Below are positions 33,296-42,619 of a stretch of DNA of 64,000 nucleotides, piece by piece. The DNA is from Euglena gracilis (lineage: Eukaryota; Euglenida; Euglenophyceae; Euglenales): positions 64,930,257-64,994,256 of the forward strand of contig CP154956.1 of the NCBI GenBank assembly GCA_039621445.1, read 5' to 3'. Position 1 is the stretch's first letter. Each line of letters opens with the position of its first letter. The position numbers and the translations under genes were made by a program. The notes under the pieces are model-generated. The model searched no databases. It was given only the letters and a program-made list of their open reading frames with translations, and was not told the origin of the DNA.

Positions 33296-33767
33296 TGTGA
33301 TAGCCTTCCCGGAGGCAGGCATCCGGCGAACCTTCCCGGGGTCCTCGAATGATCAGGCTTCCCCAGCGGGGGAGGCCGCTTGCATGTTGAGCCCTCCCCA
33401 CAGGGGGGGGGGAAATTCGTTGAGAACGGTGCCTTCCTAGCGGGGGAGACATCTTGAAAATGTGGGGCCCTTTCTGCGAGGAGGTCCGTCAAGACCTCCC
33501 AGGGGGGGCAAACTCCAGTGAACGTGCCGTCCCAGGGGGGGGGGGCAGCCCCTGATGAACAGGTTTTCCCAGCGGAGAGATCGCCTGCATGTGGAGACTT
33601 CCCTCCCAGAGGGGGGGGGGCGTCCCGGAAGTGTCCACGTGAAGGTGTCGGTGCTTCGGGCTGACATCAGATTTTTTTTTGGTGGAGTGGGGCAGGTTTC
33701 CGGACCCCGCCTCCCTACGGTCGGTTGAGTGTAGAAGTTTCTGGGAGAAACTTTTTGAGTAGGGGGG
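33296..33767 (+). other. Second mini-hairpin block and polypurine tract
   Basis: More self-complementary blocks (GCTTCCCCAGCGGGGGAGGC; CCTTCCTAGCGGGGGAGAC) at 33,300-33,620. The final purine-rich GAGTAGGGGGG at 33,757-33,767 abuts the 3' LTR and is the likely plus-strand primer. Confidence 0.55.
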
Positions 33768-35063
33768 TGTTGGGGGGTCCGGGGAACCTGCGGGAAGAAC
33801 ACCCACTCCGCTGAAGGGGGGGTGAGGCTTCCCGTGGTAAGTCCACTCATCCCGCGAACAATGTGAAGAGTGAGGAGAAATTGTCCCGCCCCTCCAGGTT
33901 TGGGGGGGGGGTGCAGGTCTCTGGGTGCCTCCTGCCGAGGCGGAAGAAATGTGCCTCTTGGCATCCCCACTGGGGTGGGATTCAGGGTCTGTCTGAGCGC
34001 TGAAAAGGGGGGGAGTGTGTGTGCGAGGAGTCGCTATGACCGCACATAGCCCCTGCGCCTCCCGAAAGGTGAATGACCGTCTGTTTGCAAGCTTGTGCGA
34101 GCCAGTGTGTGACCCTGTGGTTGGTTAAACTGGCCTGTGCGCTGGAATGACAGGAGAGAAATATCTCTGCACTTTGGATTTTTCTTCCAGGATGAAAGTT
34201 GGGTTCTCACATACGGAATAATGGCCAGAGTCATTTTCCAGAGTGTGGGACCTGGAGGACAGGGCGCTGGAAGAGAGGAGGGAATGACGCCAAAGGTAGA
34301 GAGTGCCTTGGCATTGGCTCCTATCCTAACCTGTGGCCATGCCTAATCAGTAACCTTCCAATAACCAGCCAGTACATGCATAAGTGTGAAAAGGGCAGTG
34401 GGCAGTATTGGGAGGTGGGGGTTGGTATGGCGCATAGTCTCATTGAGTTGCCCGCGTTCTGCACATTTGTTTTCATGTTCCACTTTCCACAGTGGGTTTC
34501 CCAGTTTTCCAAGGTTCTCAAAGATGCAAGTCGTCAAGATTCTTGGACTATGAAACAGCATTGAAAGAAGTCAAGGAATTCAATCAAAGACATTGTCAGA
34601 AGTTGAAACTGCGGTAACATTCGTTGGCTGAACAGTCACCCGTGAACATTCGTCACTTTTGTTTTGTTGGTTGCGAAGTCAGGTTGTTTTGCCTGTTTGT
34701 TTGGGTTTTGTTTTTCCAACACAGACCTTGGATTTATCCAGAAACAGGCTGGAAATGTTTCATCCGGGAGGAATGGTGTGGGGTTGGGAAGGAGTCCAGA
34801 TGGCGGGAGTTCTTTCCCCCCCCTGGACCTGACAAGGGGGCTGGGTAGGAATCAGGGACCTTAGCCCACCCTGGTTTTACCCAGAAGTGATCCAGGTATG
34901 TTTGGGGATACGCAAGGGGGGGTATGCATGAAGCCCGAAGGGATTCGATTTTGTGTTGGATCCCCTGAAACTGAGGTGGGGAATAAAGATCCTACGCCGC
35001 CGGTGGCCCATCCCGGGTTCCCCCTCGGGGCGGCGGACACGGGGTGGGCGTCCCGCGTTAACA
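33768..35063 (+). repeat. Nested element 3' LTR (1296 bp)
   Basis: Partner of 27,285-28,576; ends TTAACA followed by the AGAA duplication. Confidence 0.95.
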
Positions 35064-35067
35064 AGAA
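35064..35067 (+). repeat. Target site duplication AGAA, right
   Basis: Copy of 27,281-27,284. Removing the element and one copy joins the two parts of family B gag in frame (7783 bp removed; frame 2 downstream becomes frame 1 upstream). Confidence 0.85.
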
Positions 35068-36825
35068 TTTTAAAGCCGCCCAACCAGCTCAGGAGGGGGA
35101 GGCAGAAACTCTCCAGGAGCTGGCCGTTGTTCCTGCCAAAATCATTGAAGTTCAGGCTGACCTGGTATCGCTTCGTAGTACGGCACAGGGCCAGGCTCAG
35201 CAGCTCCAGCAGTTCGCTGATTATGTTCGCCAGCTGGGTGAACAAAATTCAGCGATGCATACAGCCCTCCATGGTTTTGGTGGTGGTCTTCAAAAACTGC
35301 ACCAGAATCTTTCAGATGAAGTAGGGAAACGACACTCAGAAATACAAAAACTGCTGACGGATTGTCAGCAGAATTTTCAGAGTGTTTATCAGCAGATTTT
35401 TTCCCAGGAGAAAAAAATTTGGTGGGCTGGTGGGGGAATTAAGGCAGGGAGTTGCAAAAGTTGGGGGGAACACTTTCGAGTTACAGAAAGTGCTGCTTAC
35501 AAAAATATGGACCCGTACACCCAACTGCAGAACCGAGAGGAGTTTTGCAAAAAAAATTCTGACATGTGGTTGCTGCGGCAGGGCAGCCAGCAACCCCTAC
35601 ACCCAGTTGGGCTGCCACAGCCTGGGCAGCAGCTGGCCCAGCAGCCTGTCATCCAGCTGGCCCAGCAGCCTGGCCAGCCAGCAGGCCAGCCGCAGCCTGC
35701 TCACGGGCTGCCAAGGGGGCTGGGCCTGCCGTCAGCTGGACAGCAGCAGCCACTGTGGCAGCCTTCCAGCTCACTGGCCAGCACGGTGCCCAGTGCTGAC
35801 CCACCTTTTTCAGATCAGATTATTTCTTAAAATAAATCTGCAGGTTCAAACATTTCCCCTCCCTTAGTTATTGAGGGGGGATTTGTTTTGGAGGACACAC
35901 AAGATACGGCAGTGGTTTCTTCCGTGTCATTGTGTGTCCCCCCACATGTTTCTGCAGCCCCTGCTTTCTCGATTATGCCCATCGGGACAGGGGGGTCTGC
36001 AGCCAACCCAGGTAACGGGTTGGGTTTTCCTTTTATCGGTGACCCAGTAGCTTTTGAAATTTTGCAGGGAGGTGCTAAGCCCTATTTTGATTAATCGGGC
36101 AGCATTTCCTGGCAAGATTTTGAAGTAGATTGGAATCTTTACTGGGACAGGTTGACATCAGGCAAACCGTATTCTGATTTGCAAAAGCTGCAGGTTTTTG
36201 AGGCATGTTTAGGACCCAGATTAAGGGAGAAAATTAGGCTCTATCGGCTGAATGGAGCTAAATTAAGTTAGCCCACCATATTAGCCCAATTCCAGCACCG
36301 TTATGCCTCGAGTAAGGGGCTGACGGCTCGGAAATATGGCAGGACGTAACTGTGGTAAATGAAGGAAAATTTTACCGGGCTGATCTGCAGGAATTTTGGA
36401 TTAAACTTTGCAGTGCCTGGCACCATGTTAAGGATGCCACAGCCGGGGAGGCTCGGAGATTATTTTTGGAAAGAATTCCTCCTTTTTTAAGCAAGTTTTG
36501 CATAGAAGAGGAGGATAAACGAGCCCGTAAACAACCCATTGTCAGGCTCACAGGGGTACCAAATCCCACGGTGGACGGGATTAAAAGGAGTGTGAGCCAG
36601 ATCACTGGGGGGATTGATCCACGGAAAGTGGTTATCAAAAACCCTGGTGCCATTTGCCTTATTCATTTCAGTTCTTCGGAGGGGGCACTGAAATTAACAG
36701 CGGTAAAAGGAAGTAAATTGCAGGGAATGGAAAATTTCCTCAACGTTGAATTGTTTGAACAACTAATGACCGTTGAGGAAATGTTTGCTTTTGCCGAGGG
36801 CAAGTTAGCTCTTCGGGAGAAGTAG
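35068..36825 (+). pseudogene. gag: Family B gag, capsid and RRM-like part (3' of nested insertion)
   Basis: Continues the coiled coil (ETLQELAVVPAKIIEVQADL; HSEIQKLLTDCQQNFQSVYQ), then a Gln/Pro-rich linker to a TAA at 35,828-35,830. Capsid-like sequence is read from about 36,095 (SWQDFEVDWNLYWDRL), with a TAG near 36,268 and a frame change before 36,352. The open part 36,352-36,825 has a helical end, then IVRLTGVPNPTVDGIKRSVS, KVVIKNPGAICLIHFSSSEG and ALKLTAVKGSKLQG, giving beta-alpha-beta-beta-alpha spacing like an RRM. Family A has the same module. A TAG at 36,823 separates it from the zinc-knuckle region in the same frame. Confidence 0.65.
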
Positions 36826-36828
36826 GAT

Positions 36829-37353
36829 TTGACTTTAAATCAGCAACATTTTGCAAGATTATTCAGCAAATTGACAACAAAAGGCTCAGTGAAAATACAG
36901 GTGTTGGAAAAAGGCCAGACCCCCCCGGTGTCCCCAACCTCTGTTTCAACACCAGCGGCTGGGGGGCAGGGTCACACCTCAAAATCTGCCCCACAGCCAG
37001 CTCCAAAGGGAGATAAGGGGTCAGCCCAGCCAGCCCAGCGGGGCAGGTCCCCTTCTTCGTCTTCGCGTCCAGGTGCAGCTTTATGGTCGCGAACCCAAAG
37101 TCCAGCACCCCCAGCCCGGCAAGGCAAGGGGGGGCAGACCTGGACCCCGCAGGCATCGGGTAGGGGCAGGTCCCCATATCCATGCTTCAACTTTGGGGAG
37201 TGCAGGCATTATTTTTATGAATGCGATATACCTCTGAGTGATCCCCTTGCTAAATCTAAGGGGCTTTGGCAAAATAATGGAAAAGGCAAGGGGCAGCCCA
37301 AGGGTAAAGGACAGCCAGCCACTCAGCGAAATTCCTCGGTCAAAGGGGGGTAG
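36829..37353 (+). pseudogene. gag: Family B nucleocapsid with altered zinc knuckle
   Basis: Same frame as the capsid, after one TAG. A Pro/Ser/Ala-rich linker with RGRSPSSSSRPG leads to CFNFGECRHYFYEC, which fits CX2CX4HX4C except that the second Cys is Phe. It is followed by a Lys/Gly-rich tail (KGLWQNNGKGKGQPKGKGQ). Normally the knuckle binds and packages RNA; loss of one ligand would weaken zinc binding. A similar loss (Cys to Tyr) is seen in the minus-strand gag fragment at ~20.1 kb. Confidence 0.65.
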
Positions 37354-37498
37354 ACCCACCTTTTCTCCCCCTGGGGCCCAATAGGGCGTCCAGGGGCAGT
37401 GTGAGAAGGGGGGGGCTGCCCATGGCCGTGTCTCTCCCCCCTGTGAGGAAAACAGAGTAAATATCTCTGATTCAAAAAACTGGGCTGTACAGGATTTT

Positions 37499-38242
37499 AT
37501 GGCTGATTCACGGTGTGGTGAAAGACATTCTTTGGATAAGCCCCCCAGTTTTTTGAATCGGACCCGATACTCCTGGAGGGAGGGAAATTGTTCAAGGGTT
37601 ACCATTTTTCATTCAAATCTGCCACAGCCCAACCCCTTGCCACCAGCTCAGCGACCTCAGGCATTAGATTTATTCGCCGGCACAGGTTCGGTGGGGAGGC
37701 GGTTGGCCGAACGGGGGTTTGAAGTTTTGTCAATTGAAAATGCTCCTTGGACAGACTTCCACCCCCACACAGACATTTTGACCTGGGACTACAGGCGATA
37801 CCCGGTTGGATTTTTTGAGGTTATTGCCGCTAGTCCCCCCTGTAATATTTATTCCACGGCTTATAACCCAAGGCCAAGGGATTTCTCCCAGGCGGATGCC
37901 CTGGTGGAGAAAGCCCTGCAAATTATAAACTGTTTTCAGCCAAAGTTTTGGTGGTTGGAGAACCCCCGCACTGGACTTTTGCGAAATAGGGAGGTGGCGA
38001 AAAACCTGCCCTATATCGACATTGATTATTGTCAGTTTTCGGATTGGGGTTATAAAAAGCCCACACGTTTCTGGTGCTGCCCTGCCATTTCACAACTACG
38101 GTCGGTGTTGTGCGACGGCGAATCGTGTCCTAACCTGGTGATGGGGGACAATTGGCTGTTCCGGCACCATGAATTGTTGGGGGGGCAGAAAAATGAAGTT
38201 TTCCCCCGGCAAAAAGGAAGAATACCCCCCCCCCCCTGGTGA
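37499..38242 (+). CDS. Phage-type DNA (cytosine-5) methyltransferase-like domain in retrotransposon
   Basis: 247-codon uninterrupted frame between nucleocapsid and protease. Motifs in order: ALDLFAGTGSVGRRLAERGF (residues ~55-75; motif I, SAM binding), TDILTWDYRRYPVGFFEVIA (motifs II-III region), ASPPCNIYSTAY (~110-121; motif IV with candidate catalytic Cys), FWWLENPRTGLLRNRE (~151-166; motif VI Glu), and YKKPTRFWCC (~185-194). The SPPC...ENPRTG...KPT-W series is that of small phage and giant-virus cytosine methylases, which lack a long target-recognition domain. The Met is the first in frame, but the natural protein may be part of a gag-pol fusion. The following protease frame overlaps by 4 bp at 38,239. 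Half of the same domain is in family A. Activity untested. Confidence 0.75.
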   Translation: MADSRCGERHSLDKPPSFLNRTRYSWREGNCSRVTIFHSNLPQPNPLPPAQRPQALDLFAGTGSVGRRLAERGFEVLSIENAPWTDFHPHTDILTWDYRRYPVGFFEVIAASPPCNIYSTAYNPRPRDFSQADALVEKALQIINCFQPKFWWLENPRTGLLRNREVAKNLPYIDIDYCQFSDWGYKKPTRFWCCPAISQLRSVLCDGESCPNLVMGDNWLFRHHELLGGQKNEVFPRQKGRIPPPPW

Positions 38243-38751
38243 TTGATTATCTCCTAAGTGCTGGGGATTTTCTGGGGGGGCAGCTCAAAGAAATTTCCCA
38301 AAATTCCCAGGATTTTGAGGAATGGGAAATTCCAGACCGTTGTTGTCAGTTGGCCAACACCTTGAAGGTTAATCAGGTGTTGCCCATTGAAAACGAGCTG
38401 CAACTTTTGATGATGTCACAGACGTATCTCCCTAACGGAGATGCCAGGCAGCTCAGAATTTTGGTTGACACGGGACCCCAGGTGAACCTGGTCAAAAGGT
38501 CCATCGTTCTAAAACATTTGGCCAGGTCACCACGAATGCCTATTCGGCTGGTGGCTGCAAACGGCCAATGTGTTTTGGGGTGCGACCAGTGTATTAAGTT
38601 GGAGTTGGGTTTTCAACACAGGGGTACGGGGCAGGGGGGCACCCAGGCCTTGTACCTCGAAGGGGAATTCTACCTCGCGGATATTGAGCCGTACATGGTC
38701 TGGGTGTGTTCCCACACCATAAGGCTTTGGTTTTTGACAATCCTAATCTGA
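38239..38751 (+). CDS. pro: Family B aspartic protease region
   Basis: 170-codon frame overlapping the methyltransferase end by 4 bp (ATGATTGATTA context), a possible frameshift or reinitiation arrangement. It contains LRILVDTGPQVNLVKRSIVL with the catalytic DTG, and IRLVAANGQCVLGC, the second conserved region of retropepsins. It ends in sequence that shifts frame near 38,720, where the RT-proximal linker begins. Processes the polyprotein in related elements. Looks intact in its catalytic core. Confidence 0.7.
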   Translation: MIDYLLSAGDFLGGQLKEISQNSQDFEEWEIPDRCCQLANTLKVNQVLPIENELQLLMMSQTYLPNGDARQLRILVDTGPQVNLVKRSIVLKHLARSPRMPIRLVAANGQCVLGCDQCIKLELGFQHRGTGQGGTQALYLEGEFYLADIEPYMVWVCSHTIRLWFLTILI

Positions 38752-39236
38752 CTTTCTTGTACGGGTGGGATACAAGAAATCAGAAAAGGAAATCCTACAA
38801 GGGGACGACAAAACACAATTCACAAAAAGGAATTGGGGTTGTGGTTTCTGACTTTAGCGAATCCCCTGTGCATGCACCAGCCACAGAGTCCCTTGAAAAT
38901 GAAAAGGTGTGGTTGGACCTGCAAAAAATGAATTTGCACCCACCCTTGCAAGGCTTTGATATGCAACCAAAATTCCTTGGCAAGAAGGAATTGCATACCA
39001 TATCCAAGCATCTCACCGAATCGCCAGCCGAGGACAAGGCAGTGAATGCCATTATCCAGGCTCGCGACTCGGTTGAGAAGGAGGACCCCAGGGTGGTATC
39101 ATTTCGGACGAAATTTTTTCATGATTTTGAAGGGGAGGTGTTGGGTATGGAGGTACCCCCTGACCAACCCGTTCGGGGACCTTATGGGTACGCCCAGATT
39201 CCTCTGAAGGAGGGGGCTGTACGCACAAGGCAATAA
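38706..39236 (+). pseudogene. pol: Family B linker between protease and RT
   Basis: 176-codon frame (LVFDNPNLTFLYGWDTRNQK ... LPKFLGKKELHTISKHLTES is approximate in order). It carries acidic and basic stretches and PDQPVRGPYGYAQIPLKEGA near the end, which leads into the RT N-terminus. Stop TAA at 39,234. No catalytic motif; probably the protease C-terminus and RT N-terminal extension of the original polyprotein. Confidence 0.5.
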
Positions 39237-39239
39237 CCC

Positions 39240-40600
39240 TTTGTCTTACATGGTGAAAGATTTGAAGCTCACAAAAAGGTCACCCAGGAATGGTGGGACC
39301 GGAAATGTTTTGAGCGATTGCCAAAGGGAACAGTTTCGGAATGGCTGTCCGTGACATTTGTAGTGCCGAAAAAAGGAGGCGAATGGAGGGGAGTGGTAGA
39401 CATGCGGGGGCCTAACAGTCAAACTAGGCGTGTGTCCTACCCCCTTCCCGTAATTGAAGACCTCCTGGTAAAACAAGGTGGAAACATGATGTTTTCCATC
39501 TTGGATTTACGGCAGGCTTTCCACCAACAGCCGTTGGACCCGGAAAGCCGGCCCATCACATGTTGTAATGTTGTAGTACCCCCCTTGGTCTTTTCAGTGG
39601 AGGGTTAATGTGACGGGTCTAACAAACGCAAGCCAGCAGTTTCAGCAAATGATGGAGGATCGCCTCTTCCCGGTGGGGGACGTGGCTGATCCTTACATCG
39701 ACGACATTTTGGTTGGAACTCGAGTGGGTCCTAGTGAGGATTTACTCGCAGCACATGACAAGGATTTGCGAAGAGTCCTTGAAGTTTTACGAAAAGACAG
39801 ATTTCTAACCGACAAAAGAAAATGCCGTCTTTTCGCAAAAGAAGGTTAGTTTTGTGACCATGTTCTGGGTGGTGGGGTGAGAAAACCATCCCCTGGAAAG
39901 CTAATGGCCATTGAAAAATGGGAGCTACCCCAAACAAACACGGGTCTACGTGCTTTTCTGGGGTTCACAAATTAGTACAGCTCCTATGTGAAGGATTATG
40001 CCAACATTGCCGCTTGCCTTCAATATAAGCTCAACGTTTCACGAGTGGACGGCAAGAAGGGTTCCAAGAAAAGGATTCCTTGTGAACCATCCGACATTGA
40101 GGCATCTGAAAAAAATGAATCACTGTTGTGCAGTGAATTGATTTTACAACACGTTAAGCCAGACAGACCATTTGTTTTAAGAGTGGATGCCAGCCAGTAT
40201 GCGGTTGGTGCCACCCTTGAACAAATGGTTGGTGAGGATAGGGCTCCTACTCCAGAAGACGTATGGGCCAAGCGTACTGTGCCTGTCGCCTTCATGAGTA
40301 GGAAGCTAACGGGCAGCCAAAGAAACTGGGTACCTAGGGAACAGGAGACTTATGCCATAATCCAAGCCTTACAAAAGTGGGAATCATGGATTGGGCTGCA
40401 GCCCGTCCTGGTTCTCACGGACCACAAGGCTCTAGAATCTTGGGCTAGAGAGGTTCTAGACACACCAAGTGGTCCCATTGGGAGAAGGGCTAGGTGGCAT
40501 CAAAATTATTATTATCAAAATTTGATCTGTCGGTTGGGTATATCCCAGGGCGGGAGAATACCATAGCCGATTTGTTGTCAAGATGGGCTTACCCGGCCTC
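39240..40600 (+). pseudogene. pol: Family B reverse transcriptase and RNase H
   Basis: RT: GTVSEWLSVTFVVPKKGGEW, VSYPLPVIEDLL, FSILDLRQAFHQQ, a frameshift near 39,595, FQWRVNVTGLTNASQQFQQM, then YIDDILVGT (catalytic YIDD). TAG at 39,847 falls where family A has Glu (QVEFVGHVLG), and TAG at 39,973 falls in FLGFTN-YSSYV, a Tyr position. RNase H: VLRVDASQYAVGATLEQM, VAFMSRKLTGSQRNW, EQETYAIIQALQKW, LTDHKALESW, then a frame change and YIPGRENTIADLLSRWAYPA. Two stops and at least two frameshifts. Otherwise well conserved; closest in the window to family A RT. Confidence 0.85.
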
Positions 40601-41244
40601 CCAAGCCTTGAAGGACATTTCAAGGCATGGGTCAGCCCTTGACACCGAGGAAATGAAAGAAATCATTCAAACAGAAAAAACGGAGGAAGCCGAATGTATG
40701 TGGCTAAGGTTTGTGGACCAACCAACCACAGCCAACACATACATTCGTGGAGTCACCACACGGGGTGGTGCTACCACGGGGTCCGGGGACGCGGGTGGAC
40801 GGTGCACACGACCGGGGGATAGGAAATAAGAACCACTTGGAGGAACAAAACACCAGGGATTGGGTTCAACCTCCACCCCAAGGGAGAAAAAGGAAAACAT
40901 GTTTCATTCTCAACTCGGGTTGACGAGTTTGGGAATGAGACAAGTCTTGTGGAGGAGGTCCAAGAGCCAAGGGGGGAGCATTTTCCATTGACACCCACTT
41001 CTATACCAGCTTCGCCAACAATGCCAACCCCTGAACCTGCTGCCGCGGCTACCACTGAGGTACCTGGGGCAGACCGAGAATCACCTGTGTTGTCTTCAGG
41101 TGGTTTGAGTGGTGAGGGGGGGAAGCCAGGAAGCCACATCTACAAACAATTCTTCACCCATCCCCCCTTGTTCTGTGTGGGATTTATCATGGAAGGAGGA
41201 ATATTTAAAATGTCCCCGTTGTTCACCAATTTTTCAGGCTACCC
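40601..41244 (+). pseudogene. Family B linker between RNase H and integrase
   Basis: Begins with DISRHGSALDTEEMKEIIQT, aligned with family A; then Thr/Gly/Pro-rich low complexity and an acidic stretch (VQEPRGEHFPLTPTS). No domain. Confidence 0.45.
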
Positions 41245-41896
41245 ATGATTCAAAGGTGCCGTGGCCTGAAAATGTCAAGGTTTTTGGTGACAAAAATGTT
41301 TTTCGAGGAAGGGCTTTGTGTGCCCAAATCTCTCCAAGGAAAACTCATTCGGGATCACCACTCATACCAAGGGCATGGGGGATTCCCAAGGCTGTGGGAA
41401 TGCATGTCCCTTAGGTATGATTGGGCTGATCATTCACTCGCTCGAGATTTTGCTAGAGGAGTCATGGGCCTTTGTGGACCTGCCAAGCGTGCCGCAGGCC
41501 GGCGAGTCTTAAGGGTTTAGTGGAATCTACACCCATACCCCCAGCCGTAATGTATTCGGTGGCCCTTGACATGTTAAGGCAATTCCTACGACACCATGCT
41601 TGTGTGTGTGGATCGTCACTCCGGTTGGATAGTGGCGATCGCCCACCTAGCAAAAGGATTTACGGGAGCCAAGGCAGCCAAGCAAATGCTCTTGCATGCT
41701 TGGAGACCTTTTGGCGTCCCTTCCATTATAACTTCAGATCTAGGCTCACACTTTGTCGCCGGTTGATGGCAGACAATGTGTGCCTTGATGGGAATTAGGC
41801 AAGCCTACTCCCAGGCCTACCATCACCATCATACGGCGGAGAGGGCTGGCCAACAAATAATGGAACGGCTCAAAAAATATTCAGGTTGAGGACAAG
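41245..41896 (+). pseudogene. int: Family B integrase zinc finger and catalytic core
   Basis: The frame 41,245-41,520 has the HHCC region: LCVPKSLQGKLIRDHHSYQG, HGGFPRLWECMSLRYDWAD and GLCGPAKRA, where the second Cys of the CxxC pair is not present. The core is split over frames: PPAVMYSVALDMLRQF (first Asp), VPSIITSDLGSHFVAG then TAG (second Asp), QAYSQAYHHHHTAERAGQQI. Family A copies have TES or AES where this one has AGQ, so the catalytic Glu is apparently Gly. With stops and frameshifts it is inactive. Confidence 0.7.
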
Positions 41897-42619
41897 TTGA
41901 ATTGGGTTGAAGCCCTCCCCCAAGCACTAGATCGTATCCATGATACGCCGGGGCAGAGTGGCCTAAGCCCATTTCAAATTTTGTTCGGTCGACACCGTTC
42001 ATTGGGTGGTTTACCTTATGAACCGTTAAGGGATTGTGAAGATGCCAGATCATTTTTCTCTCGGCAAAGAGAAATTGATTTGGTAGTGGCTGACAAAATG
42101 AATAATTTGCATGCCAAGCAATGTGCTCTGGCCAACCGTGGTTTAGACGGTTGGGAGCCATTGGAGGTGGGGAATCTGGTGCGGTACCTGAGACCCCCCG
42201 ATAGTGGCACAAAATTGGATTGCTGTTGGTTGGGCCCTTGCAAGGTTACCGCGAGGGAGGGAATTAACTCCTACCTATTTGAGGTTAAAGCGGGATATAT
42301 TATGAAGGCCCATCGGAAGGCTTTGAAGCTGTATGTGGAGCATCCCACATCTGATAAGCCTATCCCCCTATTTTTCCACCGGCGGGCGGTACCTGAGGCG
42401 GAAGGTGCCCCAGATACCTGGTTAGTGGATAAAATCCTAAACCACAAGTTCGTTAAGGGAAAGATGTTTTTCTTAACGAAGTGGCAAGGGTTTGAGGAGG
42501 CGAATTGGGAACCGGTGGAACATTTTTTCCAGGAGTACAATAGTGACGTAATAGCGTATTGCCTGGGAAAAGGGTTGCCGTTAGATGTCTCTAAGGATTT
42601 AAAGACAACGGCAACCTGA
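41897..42619 (+). CDS. int: Family B integrase C-terminus with chromodomain
   Basis: 240-codon frame: LSPFQILFGRHRSLGGLPYE, EVGNLVRYLRPPDSGTKLDC and CWLGPCKVTAREG form the GPY/F-like DNA-binding module. The C-terminal chromodomain is WLVDKILNHKFVKGKMFFLT, KWQGFEEANWEPVEHFF, with the aromatic positions (W, F/W, W) conserved, so methyl-lysine histone binding is plausible. The same layout is in family A copy 2 (47.8-48.2 kb). In chromoviruses the chromodomain steers integration to heterochromatin. The frame is intact, but it is the tail of a broken integrase. Confidence 0.85.
   Translation: MNWVEALPQALDRIHDTPGQSGLSPFQILFGRHRSLGGLPYEPLRDCEDARSFFSRQREIDLVVADKMNNLHAKQCALANRGLDGWEPLEVGNLVRYLRPPDSGTKLDCCWLGPCKVTAREGINSYLFEVKAGYIMKAHRKALKLYVEHPTSDKPIPLFFHRRAVPEAEGAPDTWLVDKILNHKFVKGKMFFLTKWQGFEEANWEPVEHFFQEYNSDVIAYCLGKGLPLDVSKDLKTTAT

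Larger units (their letters stand above)
27285..35063 (+). mobile_element. Nested non-autonomous LTR retrotransposon (7.8 kb)
   Basis: Inserted into family B gag. LTRs 27,285-28,576 and 33,768-35,063 both start TGTTGG and end TTAACA. A primer binding site follows the 5' LTR and a purine run precedes the 3' LTR. The 5.2-kb interior has no protease, RT, RNase H or integrase; it encodes a repetitive Pro/Ala/Gln-rich protein and several tandem-repeat blocks. LTR termini, the GATCCTACGCCG box and the PBS resemble family B, so mobilisation in trans by a related autonomous element is likely. LTRs are nearly identical, so it is younger than its host element. Confidence 0.9.
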
